Positions 7,728-16,271 of a stretch of DNA of 64,000 bases are shown in pieces. Source of the DNA: Rhodospirillaceae bacterium. GTDB lineage: Bacteria; Pseudomonadota; Alphaproteobacteria; CACIAM-22H2. The stretch covers positions 198,073 through 262,072 of the forward strand of contig JALHMR010000002.1 of the NCBI GenBank assembly GCA_022843945.1, given 5' to 3'. The notes under the pieces are model-generated. The model was given only the letters and a program-made list of their open reading frames with translations, was not told where the DNA came from and made no database searches. The stretch's first letter is position 1; every line of letters starts with the position of its first letter. The position numbers and the translations under genes are program-made.

Positions 7728-8894
7728 TTACTCCCCGCCGCCGGCGTCGAAGCCTGCGGCCTTGAGTCCCGCCAGGCGGGCCGTCTGCCAATGCTTGGCA
7801 AAGGCCGCCTCGTCCGACGGAGCGCCACGGCCGGCCGCGGTCCAGGCCTGAGCCAGGGTGTCCTGGCGCTTGATCAGCTTGTCGTTATGCGCCTGGTACT
7901 CGGGCTTCCAGACGTTGATCTCCTTGTAGTAGCGGATGGCGCCCTCGTGGAAGGGCACGACCCAGTCGAAGACCTGGCGCTTGAGCTCCCAGCCGACATT
8001 GCCGGGGGCGGCGGCCTTGTAGTCGTCGTAGTAAGCGAACATCGCCTTGGTCATGTTGTAGACGAGGTCGGCGTTCTGCTTTTCGTAAGCGATGAGGATC
8101 GGGTAGGGGTAGGTCGCGGCCTCGACCGGATTGTCCTTCGACATCGCTGCGCCCTCGGTGCCCATGAAGGGCACGAAGAACGGCGCGATCTTCTTGACCC
8201 GCTCCCAGCCGGCCTTGTCCTTGTGATCCATGGTCGGGTACTGGATGCCGCGCGCCGACGAGGCGAGCTGATAGAGCGGCCCGGAGATGCTCGAGGCGAA
8301 GGCCGCGTCGACCTGGTTGTTGATCATGCCGGTCATGGCGGCGCCGAAGCCGCCGAACTCGACCTTCTGCACGTCGTTCCAGGTCAGGTTGGCGAAGGCG
8401 AGCAGCGCCGTAATGTTCTGGTTGAGCGAGGGAGCGCCGACCACCCAGGCCACGCGCTTGCCCTTGAGGTCGGCCATGGTTTTGATATTGGCGTCCTTGG
8501 CCGTGGTGATGGTCAGGAGCTGATCGGAGTTGTTGAGCAGCAGCATGCGCAGGCGTTGCGGGCCCCATTCCTTGGCGCCGAAATCATCCAAGCCTTCCTG
8601 CGCCAGGTAGGAACCGCCGACCCCGTTGGCGGAGAAATGCACCTTGTCCTCGCGCAGCGGCAGGTTGCGCGACACGTCGTTCTTGCCGGGCAGGACGCGC
8701 AGATTGACGTTGGCCTTGTTCTTGAGCGCGTTGCCGATGGCCACCGCCTGGTTGTAGCCGCCCGAGCCGACGTCGTAGGCGGTCCAGGCCAGCGTGTCCG
8801 GCAGCTTGACGGTCTGCTGTGCCGCCACCGGTGCCGCGATGAGCGCTCCGCCAAGAGCCAGGGGCAGCGCGTATTTGAGCAGTGTCATTGTCAT
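7728..8894 (-). CDS. TAXI family TRAP transporter solute-binding receptor
   Basis: A 388-residue periplasmic protein. The signal peptide (MTMTLLKYALPLALGG...APVAA) is cleaved before QQTVKLP. TLAWTAYDVGSGGYNQAVAIGNAL corresponds to the N-terminal ligand-binding region of the TAXI receptors, and KGKRVAWVVGAPSLNQN to the second lobe. A strong GAGGAGG lies 5 bases before ATG 8894, which decides this start over a longer frame. It pairs with the fused permease encoded directly upstream (34-base gap). Ligand unknown; TAXI receptors mostly bind dicarboxylates or amino acids such as glutamate. Expression is probably under the divergent IclR regulator. Confidence 0.88.
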   Translation of the reverse strand: MTMTLLKYALPLALGGALIAAPVAAQQTVKLPDTLAWTAYDVGSGGYNQAVAIGNALKNKANVNLRVLPGKNDVSRNLPLREDKVHFSANGVGGSYLAQEGLDDFGAKEWGPQRLRMLLLNNSDQLLTITTAKDANIKTMADLKGKRVAWVVGAPSLNQNITALLAFANLTWNDVQKVEFGGFGAAMTGMINNQVDAAFASSISGPLYQLASSARGIQYPTMDHKDKAGWERVKKIAPFFVPFMGTEGAAMSKDNPVEAATYPYPILIAYEKQNADLVYNMTKAMFAYYDDYKAAAPGNVGWELKRQVFDWVVPFHEGAIRYYKEINVWKPEYQAHNDKLIKRQDTLAQAWTAAGRGAPSDEAAFAKHWQTARLAGLKAAGFDAGGGE

Positions 8895-8928
8895 GGTGTC
8901 CTCCTCCCTCGAAAACAGTTGATCCACG

Positions 8929-10935
8929 TTATTCCGCCGATGGGACGGTCGCAACCGCCGGGCGCCGGGCGCGCAGCAGCATGATGGCCGGCACGCCGAC
9001 CGCCATGGCCAGCAGCGCCAGTTCGATATGGCTCAGGCCGACCCCGGTTCCTCCCGGCACCGCAAACAACAGGCCGGAGGCAAACAGAAGCACGCGCGCC
9101 AGAATGCCGCGGGCAGAATCCTCGGCTGGCCCGACACCGACGAGATAGCCCTGGATCGCGGCGCCGATAAACAGGATGCCGATGACCGCCGTGACCGTGA
9201 CGATGATGATCTCCTCGAACGGCCCGCGCAGGATAAGTGCCGGATTGAGTACGAAGAAGAACGGCACGAAGTACATGACGCTGCCCATGCGCATCGCCTC
9301 GAAACCCACGGCGAAGGGACTGCAGCGCGCGATCGGGGCGGCGGCAAACGAGGCCAGGGCCACCGGCGGGGTGATGAACGAAACCATGCCCCAGTACATG
9401 ATGAAGAGATGGACCGCCAACGGATCCATACCGGCCTTGACCAGCGGCGGCGCCAGCACGATGGCGAGGAAGATGTAGCAGGCGGTGACCGTCATCCCCA
9501 TGCCGAAGATGAAGCTGGTGATGGCACCCATGACGAGCAGGACGAACGGCGCGTTGCCGGCGAGATAGACCAGGTCGTTGGCCAGCGTGCCGGCGAGGCC
9601 CGTGACCGAGAAGGCGCCGATGATAAAGCCGACGCCGGCCAGGATGGCGACGATCTCGGCCAGGCCGCGGCCCGTCGACGCCAGGTAGTCCAGAAAGCGC
9701 GCCAGGTTCATGCGGTGGCGCGGCAGGCACTGGTTGATAACCAGCAGCAGGCCGGTGGCATAATAGGGCGCCAGTGCCTCCAGGCTCTCGTTGATCATCA
9801 GATAGACCAGCACGGCGAAGACCGCGATGTAGACCCAGCCTTCGCGCAAGGTCGCACCCAGCCGGGGCAGCTCCTCGCGCGTCAAGCCGCGCAGGCCGCG
9901 CCGCGCTGCGTAGGCGTCGACTTGGACCATCAGGCCGAAATAGAAGAGCAGAGCGGGGATGGCTGCGGCGAGTGCGATTTCGCCGTAGGAAATCCCCAGG
10001 AACGAGGCCATCACGAACGCGGTCGAGCCCATGACCGGCGGCATGAGGACCGCACCGGTCGAGGCCACCGCTTCCACGGCGCCGGCATACTTCGCGGTGA
10101 AGCCGGTACGTTTCATGGCCGGGATGGTGACCACGCCGCTCGAGATCACGTTCGAGATGACGCTGCCGCTGATCGAGCCCTGGAGGGCGCTCGACACGAT
10201 GCCGACCTGTGCCGCGCCACCGCGGATGTGGCCGACCAGGGCAAAGGCGACGTCGTTGAAGAACTTGCCGCCGCCGGTGTGGTTGAGCGCCACGCCGAAG
10301 ACGATGAAGCCGACGACCAGCTCGCCGAAGGCCCGCATCGGGATGCCGAAGGCGCTCTCGGCGCTCAGCACGTGATAGGCCAGCGTGTCGGGCAGTGTCT
10401 GGGCGATGCCGGAGATCGGTCCCAGCATCTTGTCGGCGACGACGGGATAGAGCGATACGATGACGATGATAACGGCGATGGGCAGGCCGCCGGTGCGCCG
10501 CACCGCCTCGATGACCAGCAACCAGAGCATTCCGCTCATGACGATGGCGAGCGTCGGCGCGCTATACTCCCAGCCTTGGGCCAGGATGCGCTCCCCGTTC
10601 CAGGCGAAGTAGCCGCCGACGATCAGGCACAGCATTGCCGCCAGGAGATCGTACCACGCCATGGAGGTCGCGCGCCGCGAGGTCAGCGGATAGGCGAGGT
10701 AGGCCAGGGGCAGCGTGAGCGCCGCCAGCAGGTAGAGATAGCGGTTCTCGATCAGCGTGAACTTGAGGAGGAAGCCGAGGTTCAACAGCTGATTGAGGAC
10801 GAGGACGTTGATCACCAGCGTCAGCAGCGCGAAGAACCAGAGCAGCGGCCCGCGTAGCTCGCGAAACGGCAGTTCCTCCACCATCTGCTGGTCGGGCGAT
10901 AGCGGCGACGCAATCGGATCGCTGGCAAGCGCCAT
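8929..10935 (-). CDS. TRAP transporter fused permease (DctQM type, TAXI system)
   Basis: A 668-residue inner-membrane protein. An N-terminal part of about four membrane helices (from LRGPLLWFFALLTLVINVLVL) corresponds to DctQ. It is joined to a long DctM part that contains the family segment NHTGGGKFFNDVAFALVGHIRGGAAQVGIVSS..., written here only in part, and VMPPVMGSTAFVMASFLGI-like helices. Such fusions are usual for TAXI-TRAP systems that use a Na+ or H+ gradient. The order permease then receptor on the minus strand forms a two-gene operon. The ATG at 10935 lies 47 bases from the inverted repeat shared with the IclR gene. Confidence 0.9.
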   Translation of the reverse strand: MALASDPIASPLSPDQQMVEELPFRELRGPLLWFFALLTLVINVLVLNQLLNLGFLLKFTLIENRYLYLLAALTLPLAYLAYPLTSRRATSMAWYDLLAAMLCLIVGGYFAWNGERILAQGWEYSAPTLAIVMSGMLWLLVIEAVRRTGGLPIAVIIVIVSLYPVVADKMLGPISGIAQTLPDTLAYHVLSAESAFGIPMRAFGELVVGFIVFGVALNHTGGGKFFNDVAFALVGHIRGGAAQVGIVSSALQGSISGSVISNVISSGVVTIPAMKRTGFTAKYAGAVEAVASTGAVLMPPVMGSTAFVMASFLGISYGEIALAAAIPALLFYFGLMVQVDAYAARRGLRGLTREELPRLGATLREGWVYIAVFAVLVYLMINESLEALAPYYATGLLLVINQCLPRHRMNLARFLDYLASTGRGLAEIVAILAGVGFIIGAFSVTGLAGTLANDLVYLAGNAPFVLLVMGAITSFIFGMGMTVTACYIFLAIVLAPPLVKAGMDPLAVHLFIMYWGMVSFITPPVALASFAAAPIARCSPFAVGFEAMRMGSVMYFVPFFFVLNPALILRGPFEEIIIVTVTAVIGILFIGAAIQGYLVGVGPAEDSARGILARVLLFASGLLFAVPGGTGVGLSHIELALLAMAVGVPAIMLLRARRPAVATVPSAE

Positions 10936-10981
10936 ATCGGGCGACGTCTCCCTGTTTCCCCGCGTGCTTTCTCTTGCGGCC

Positions 10982-11004
10982 TCAATTTCGCTGTGCGAAA
11001 TTGA
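10982..11004. promoter_or_regulatory. Perfect inverted repeat, probable IclR operator
   Basis: Arms TCAATTTCGC and GCGAAATTGA are exact reverse complements separated by TGT. The site lies in the 139-base gap between the divergent TRAP permease and IclR genes, 47 bases before the permease ATG and 70 before the iclR ATG. TTTCGC/GCGAAA half-sites are known for IclR-family operators. The likely role is control of both directions, including autoregulation. Binding itself is inferred. Confidence 0.75.
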
Positions 11005-11074
11005 ATTCCGCAGTTATTGACGGCGAGGTTAGGCCGCCTCTAGGATTTTGTAAACCGCCCTCCGGGTCCTGTGG

Positions 11075-11926
11075 ATGATCACCGTTCCGCAAAGCCGCCG
11101 CCGCGCTTCCCGTCTGCTGCTGGACGTCGATACGGCGCGCGACCTGGCCGGCGGCAAGACCGGCAAGGACCGGCAGTTCGTCACCGCCTTGGCGCGCGGC
11201 CTGGAGATCCTGCGGGCCTTCGTGCCCAATGACGGGCCGCTGGGTAACCAGGAGATCGCCCAGCGCACCGGCCTGCCCAAGCCGACCGTCTCGCGCCTGA
11301 CCCACACGCTGACCCGCCTGGGCTATCTGAACTATCTCGAGCGGCTGGAGAAGTACCAGCTCGGCACCGCCGTGCTGTCGCTGGGCTATGCCGTGCTGGC
11401 CAATCTCGGTATCCGCATGATTGCCCGGCCTTTCATGCAGGAGCTCTCCGACTATGCCGGCGCCTCCGTGTCGCTGGGCAGCCGCGACCGGCTGAACATG
11501 GTCTATGTCGAGCATTGCCGGCCCGATGCGCCGATCACCCTGCGGCTCGATCTCGGCTCGCGCATCCCCCTGGCGACGACCGCGATGGGGCGTGCCCTGC
11601 TCGCCGCCCTGCCGGAGGACGAGCGCTCCTACCTGATGGAGCACATCGCCGAGGCCGAGCCGAAGCAATGGCCGCGGATCAAGGCGGGCATCGAGCAGGC
11701 GGTCGAGGACTACAGGAGCCGGGGTTTCACCCTCTCGGCCGGCGACTGGCAGGCCGATGTGCACGCGGTGGGCGTGCCGCTGAAGCCGCCGGACGGCTCG
11801 CCGGTCCTGGCCCTCAACTGTGGCGGGCCGGCCTTTCTTTACGACCGCAAGCGGCTGGTCAGCGAGCTGGGGCCGCGGCTGGTCAACCTGGTACGCAACG
11901 TCGAGGCGGCGCTGGGTCGGCAATAG
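11075..11926 (+). CDS. IclR family transcriptional regulator
   Basis: A 283-residue regulator. The winged helix-turn-helix spans about residues 35-95 (ALARGLEILRAF, GNQEIAQRTGLPKPTVSRLT), followed by the IclR effector domain (LRLDLGSRIPLATTAMGRALLAAL; GFTLSAGDWQADVHAVGVPL). It has an unusual 35-residue Arg-rich N-terminal lead, so a later start cannot be excluded. It is divergent from the TAXI-TRAP operon and shares with it a perfect palindrome. It probably senses a small aromatic or organic acid carried by that transporter. The acyl-CoA genes downstream (58-base gap) may be co-transcribed. Confidence 0.9.
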   Translation: MITVPQSRRRASRLLLDVDTARDLAGGKTGKDRQFVTALARGLEILRAFVPNDGPLGNQEIAQRTGLPKPTVSRLTHTLTRLGYLNYLERLEKYQLGTAVLSLGYAVLANLGIRMIARPFMQELSDYAGASVSLGSRDRLNMVYVEHCRPDAPITLRLDLGSRIPLATTAMGRALLAALPEDERSYLMEHIAEAEPKQWPRIKAGIEQAVEDYRSRGFTLSAGDWQADVHAVGVPLKPPDGSPVLALNCGGPAFLYDRKRLVSELGPRLVNLVRNVEAALGRQ

Positions 11927-11983
11927 GAAGGGCGACAGTAGCAACAGAGTTCGAATCAAGCGGGGAACCCCGCTGGTGGGAGG

Positions 11984-13150
11984 ATGACGACGATGGCCAT
12001 GGACAGCGACACGTTTGCTCAGCTGCTCGACACGATCGAGCGTTTCGTGCGCGAGAAGCTCGTGCCGGCGGAGGCGCGCATCGCCGAGGAGGACAAGGTC
12101 CCCGACGAGATCCGCCAGGGCATGCGCGAGCTTGGCCTGTTCGGCCTAACCGTGCCGCCCGAATACGGCGGCGTCGGCCTGACCACGACCGAGGAAGTGC
12201 AGCTCTTCTTCATCCTCGGCCAGACCTCGCCGGCGATCCGCTCGATCATCGGCACCAACAACGGCATCGGCTCGCAGGGCATCGTGCTCGACGGCACCGA
12301 GGAGCAGAAAAATAAATACCTGCCGAAGCTGGCCTCGGGGCAGATGGTCGGCTCCTTCGCCCTCACCGAGCCCGAAGCCGGATCGGACGCCGCCAGCCTG
12401 AAGACCAGCGCCAGGCGCGATGGCAACGGCTATGTCTTGAACGGAACAAAGCGTTTCATCACCAATGCGCCGCATGCCGGGCTGTTCACCGTGATGGCGC
12501 GCACCGATCCGTCGAAGCCGGGATCGGACGGCATTTCCGCCTTCCTGGTCGAGGCCGGCACGAAGGGCCTGACCATCGGCAAGATCGACAAGAAGATGGG
12601 CCAGAAGGGCGCCCACACCGCCGACGTCATCTTCGAGGACTGCAAGGTGCCGGGTGAGGCGCTGCTCGGCGGCAAGGAAGGGCTGGGCTTCAAGACGGCG
12701 ATGAAGGTGCTCGATCGCGGGCGGCTGAGCATCGCCTCGGTCTGTGTCGGTGTCGCCGAGCGGCTGATCCGCGACAGCGTCAACTACGCGCTCGAGCGCA
12801 AGCAGTTCGGCAAGCCGATCGCCGAATTCCAGCTCATCCAGGCCATGCTCGCCGACAGCCAGACGGAATGCTACGCCGCGCGCTCGATGGTCATGGACGC
12901 GGCGGTCAAGCGCGACGCCGGGCAGAACGTCAGCATGGAAGCCTCGTGCTGCAAATACTACGCGAGCGAGATGGTCGGCCGGGTGGCCGACCGCGCGGTG
13001 CAGATCTATGGTGGCGCGGGCTACATCGCCGATTACGGCGTCGAGCGCTTCTACCGCGACGTGCGGTTGTTCCGGCTCTACGAGGGGACGAGCCAAATCC
13101 AGCAGCTGGTGATCGCGCGGCACATGCTGCGCGAGGCCAAGCACGCATGA
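11984..13150 (+). CDS. Acyl-CoA dehydrogenase
   Basis: A 388-residue flavoenzyme. FALTEPEAGSDAASLKT is the FAD/substrate motif. QIYGGAGYIADYGVERFYRD and LYEGTSQIQ hold the C-terminal FAD contacts and the catalytic Glu in YEGT. It should oxidise an acyl-CoA to the 2-enoyl-CoA and pass electrons to ETF. Substrate chain is not predictable. A good GGGAGG precedes ATG 11984. It overlaps the ligase gene by 4 bases (ATGA), so activation and first oxidation of one acid are probably coupled, perhaps of the acid imported by the adjacent TRAP system. Confidence 0.92.
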   Translation: MTTMAMDSDTFAQLLDTIERFVREKLVPAEARIAEEDKVPDEIRQGMRELGLFGLTVPPEYGGVGLTTTEEVQLFFILGQTSPAIRSIIGTNNGIGSQGIVLDGTEEQKNKYLPKLASGQMVGSFALTEPEAGSDAASLKTSARRDGNGYVLNGTKRFITNAPHAGLFTVMARTDPSKPGSDGISAFLVEAGTKGLTIGKIDKKMGQKGAHTADVIFEDCKVPGEALLGGKEGLGFKTAMKVLDRGRLSIASVCVGVAERLIRDSVNYALERKQFGKPIAEFQLIQAMLADSQTECYAARSMVMDAAVKRDAGQNVSMEASCCKYYASEMVGRVADRAVQIYGGAGYIADYGVERFYRDVRLFRLYEGTSQIQQLVIARHMLREAKHA

Positions 13151-14727
13151 CCCTCACGGCGGCCGATCTTGACGCGCTCCTGGCGTCGCTGCCGCCGCGC
13201 CTGTCGCATATCGTGCGGCCATGGGCCACGCGCCGGCCCGACAAGGTGGCGCTGGTCGAGGGCGAGCGGTCCTGGACCTACGGCGCGCTGGCCGGAGTCA
13301 TCCGCGACACGGCCAGGGGCCTGCGCCAGCTCGGCGTGCGGCCGGGCGACCGCGTCATGGCCGTGGGCGAAAACGGTCTGGTCGTTGCGGCGCTGATCCT
13401 GGCGGCGGCGGAGATCGACGCCTGGGCGGTGATCATCAACGCCCGGCTGTCGCCGCGCGAGGTCGACGAGATCATCGCCCACGCCCAGCCGCGGCGGATC
13501 CTTTTCGCCGTGTCATCGCCGGAGGCGCAGGCGCATGCGGCTCGCCGCGGCGCCGAGCCCATCGATCTTGGCATCGGCTCTCTGGCCGTGACCCCTCTGG
13601 ACGAGGCCTCGCGGCCGGAACTGGCGGTCGCCGACGGTGCCAAACAATGCGCCGTGCTGCTCTACACCTCGGGCACCACCGGCCAGCCCAAGGCGGTGAT
13701 GCTCAGCCATCGCAGCCTGCTCTACATCGCCGCGGTCTCGGCGGGACTGCGGCGGCTGTCGCCCGAGGACCGCTGCTACGGCGTGCTGCCCATCGCGCAT
13801 GTCTTCGGCCTGGCCTCGGTATTCCTCGGCTCGCTCTATCACGGCAGCACGCTCTACCTGGCGCCGCGCTTCGATCCGGCGGCGGTGCTGCGCTCCCTGG
13901 ACCACGACCGGCTCACCGTCTTCCAGGGCGTGCCGGCGATGTATGCGCGCCTGCTCGCCTATCTCAAGGAGAAGAACCTGACGCAGGTCGCGCGTCCGGC
14001 CTTGCGCTTTCTCTCCTCGGGTGGGGCGGCGCTCGATCTCGCGGTCAAGCACGGGATCGAGCGGCTGTTCGGCCAGCCGCTCTACAACGGCTACGGCCTG
14101 ACCGAATGCGCGCCGACGATTTCCCAGACCCTGCTCGACCAGCCGCGCGGCGATACCTCGGTCGGTGTCCTGCTGCCGGGTGTCGTCGGCAAGCTCGTCG
14201 GCCCCGAGGGGGGTGCGCCCGGCGTGGACGGCGTCGGGGAACTCTCTGTCAAATCCGTCGGCCTGATGCTCGGCTACTACAAGGCGCCCGAGGCCACCGC
14301 CGCCACCCTGACCGCCGACGGCTGGTTCCGCACCGGCGATCTCGCCCGTTTCGAAGGCGATCACCTGTTCATCGTCGGCAGGTGCAAAGAACTCATTATC
14401 CGTTCGGGGTTTAACGTCTACCCGGCGGAGATCGAGGCGGTGCTCAACGCCCATCCCGACGTCACCCAGTCAGCCGTGGTCGGGCGCACCGTGCCGGGCA
14501 ACGAGGAGATCGTCGCCTTCGTCCAGCCGGTGCCCGGCCGCAGCGTTTCGGTGAACGATCTCAAGGCTTTCGCCGAGGAGCGGCTGGCCCCCTACAAGCG
14601 CCCGCAGGCCATCGTGCTGCTCGATCCTTTGCCGGCCAGCGCCACGGGCAAGATCCTCAAAGGCCGTCTGGCCGAGATGGCCGCTCAATCTGCGTCGGTT
14701 TCAGGCGTTTCCGCCCGTTCTGCCTAG
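13147..14727 (+). CDS. AMP-dependent acyl-CoA synthetase/ligase
   Basis: A 526-residue adenylate-forming enzyme. It has the P-loop-like YTSGTTGQPKAVML, the A5 motif YGLTECAPT, the hinge region TGDLARFEGDHLFIVGRCKE and the C-terminal catalytic Lys in SATGKILKGRL. It converts a carboxylic acid, ATP and CoA to the acyl-CoA through an acyl-adenylate. The start ATG 13147 overlaps the dehydrogenase stop. A longer upstream frame is only an extension inside the previous gene. The substrate (fatty, aromatic or short branched acid) is unknown. Confidence 0.9.
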   Translation: MTLTAADLDALLASLPPRLSHIVRPWATRRPDKVALVEGERSWTYGALAGVIRDTARGLRQLGVRPGDRVMAVGENGLVVAALILAAAEIDAWAVIINARLSPREVDEIIAHAQPRRILFAVSSPEAQAHAARRGAEPIDLGIGSLAVTPLDEASRPELAVADGAKQCAVLLYTSGTTGQPKAVMLSHRSLLYIAAVSAGLRRLSPEDRCYGVLPIAHVFGLASVFLGSLYHGSTLYLAPRFDPAAVLRSLDHDRLTVFQGVPAMYARLLAYLKEKNLTQVARPALRFLSSGGAALDLAVKHGIERLFGQPLYNGYGLTECAPTISQTLLDQPRGDTSVGVLLPGVVGKLVGPEGGAPGVDGVGELSVKSVGLMLGYYKAPEATAATLTADGWFRTGDLARFEGDHLFIVGRCKELIIRSGFNVYPAEIEAVLNAHPDVTQSAVVGRTVPGNEEIVAFVQPVPGRSVSVNDLKAFAEERLAPYKRPQAIVLLDPLPASATGKILKGRLAEMAAQSASVSGVSARSA

Positions 14728-14819
14728 AGTTTGAACAACCTTAGGGCGACGCTGCTGCTCAAATATACGGCAAGCCGGGCGAAAATCGGCCTGGGCTCCC
14801 GGTTATTGCGGCGCAGCAG

Positions 14820-14837
14820 TTGGCACGACTCTCGCTT
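14820..14837 (+). promoter_or_regulatory. Sigma-54 (RpoN) -24/-12 promoter element before urtA
   Basis: The sequence TTGGCACGACTCTCGCTT matches the consensus YTGGCACG-N4-TTGCW with one deviation (TCGC for TTGC). The invariant GG (14822-14823) and GC (14834-14835) are exactly 10 bases apart. It lies 66 bases before the urtA start, leaving an untranslated leader of about 55 bases. RpoN/NtrC control of urea uptake under nitrogen limitation is well known. I found no convincing NtrC dyad upstream. Confidence 0.7.
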
Positions 14838-14902
14838 TAGTCCTCGCGCGGGCCTCGCTTTTCAGGGAAACGGCCCGCAATCCCGGGGAAGCTCAAGGAG
14901 AA

Positions 14903-16198
14903 ATGCTCGTGTCAAAACTCAATCTGTCGCGGATTTTGGGCGCGGCGACGGTCGCGGCCGGTATCGCCGTCACCCTGCCGGCGCTCGCCCAGCAGCCGCC
15001 GATCAAGGTCGGCGTCCTGCACTCGCTGTCGGGAACGATGGCGATCAGCGAAACCACCCTCAAGGACACGGTCCTGATGATGGTGGACGACATCAACAAG
15101 AAGGGCGGCCTGCTCGGCCGCAAGGTCGAGGCGGTGGTCGTCGATCCGGCCTCCAACTGGCCGCTCTTCGCCGAGAAGGCGCGCGAACTGATCTCGAAGG
15201 AGAAGGTCGACGTGGTCTTCGGCTGCTGGACCTCGGTGTCCCGCAAGTCGGTGCTGCCGGTGTTCGAGGAGCTCAACAGCATGCTCTTCTACCCGGTGCA
15301 GTACGAAGGCGAGGAAAGCTCGCGCAACGTGTTCTACACCGGCGCGGCGCCGAACCAGCAGGCCATCCCGGCCGTCGAATACCTGATGGGCAAGGAAGGC
15401 GGTGAGGTGAAGCGCTGGGTGCTTGCCGGCACCGACTACGTCTACCCGCGCACGACTAACAAGATCCTCGAGGCGTTCCTGAAGGCGAAGGGCGTCAAGG
15501 CCGAGGACATCATGATCAACTACACGCCGTTCGGGCATTCCGACTGGCAGACGATCGTGGCCGACATCAAGAAGTTCGCCTCGGCCGGCAAGAAGACCGC
15601 CGTCGTCTCGACGATCAACGGCGACGCCAACGTGCCCTTCTACAAGGAGCTGTCGAACGCCGGCATCAAGGCGTCCGACATCCCCGTCGTCGCCTTCTCG
15701 GTCGGCGAGGAAGAGCTCGCGGGTATCGACACCTCGAACCTCGTCGGCCATCTCGCCGCCTGGAACTACTTCCAGTCGGTCAAGAACCCGACCAACGACG
15801 CCTTCATCAAGCAGTGGCAGGCCTACATCAAGAACCCGAAGCGGGTGACCAACGACCCGATGGAAGCCACCTATATCGGCTTCAAGATGTGGGCGCAGGC
15901 TGTCGCGCAGGCGGGCACGACCCAGGTCGATGCCGTCCGCCAGGCGATGTACGGCCAGAAAGTCACGGCGCCGTCGGGCTTCGTGTCGGTGATGAACACC
16001 AATCACCATCTGTCGAAGCCGGTCTATATCGGCGAGATCCGTCCGGACGGCCAGTTCAACACCGTCTGGAAGACGCGCGGTCCGATCAAGGCCGACGCCT
16101 GGTCGAAGTTCATCCCGGAGAGCGCCAAGCTCACCGCGGATTGGAGCTTCCCCTGGGTGTGCGGCAACTGCCCGGCACCGAAGTACCGGGGCCTCTGA
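14903..16198 (+). CDS. urtA: Urea ABC transporter, substrate-binding protein
   Basis: A 431-residue periplasmic receptor. A signal peptide ends at ALAQQPPIKVGVL, and the mature start IKVGVLHSLSGTMAISET with VFGCWTSVSRKSVLPV and LFYPVQYEGEESS is specific to UrtA-type receptors for urea/short amides. It delivers urea to UrtBCDE. AAGGAG ends only 2 bases before ATG 14903 but 8 bases before the in-frame GTG 14909, so the GTG may be the real start. First gene of the urt-ure cluster, behind a sigma-54 element and followed by a terminator-like hairpin. Confidence 0.95.
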   Translation: MLVSKLNLSRILGAATVAAGIAVTLPALAQQPPIKVGVLHSLSGTMAISETTLKDTVLMMVDDINKKGGLLGRKVEAVVVDPASNWPLFAEKARELISKEKVDVVFGCWTSVSRKSVLPVFEELNSMLFYPVQYEGEESSRNVFYTGAAPNQQAIPAVEYLMGKEGGEVKRWVLAGTDYVYPRTTNKILEAFLKAKGVKAEDIMINYTPFGHSDWQTIVADIKKFASAGKKTAVVSTINGDANVPFYKELSNAGIKASDIPVVAFSVGEEELAGIDTSNLVGHLAAWNYFQSVKNPTNDAFIKQWQAYIKNPKRVTNDPMEATYIGFKMWAQAVAQAGTTQVDAVRQAMYGQKVTAPSGFVSVMNTNHHLSKPVYIGEIRPDGQFNTVWKTRGPIKADAWSKFIPESAKLTADWSFPWVCGNCPAPKYRGL

Positions 16199-16214
16199 GT
16201 CCAGTCTGACGAGA

Positions 16215-16245
16215 GGGCCGTCCGCCTCGGCGGGCGGCCCTTTTT
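16215..16245 (+). terminator. Terminator/attenuator between urtA and urtB
   Basis: A 12-base-pair GC stem with one G-T pair (arms 16215-16226 and 16229-16240) and a 2-base apical gap is followed by TTTTT. It lies 17 bases after the urtA stop and before urtB. It may end a fraction of transcripts so that the receptor is made in excess over the membrane components. Confidence 0.7.
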
Positions 16246-16271
16246 CTCACCCAACGGCACGATCCAACAGA

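Noticed and set aside
9028-10857. A 609-codon open frame on the plus strand
   Set aside because: It is antisense to the fused TRAP permease and consists of Asp/Arg/Gln/His-rich sequence without any domain.
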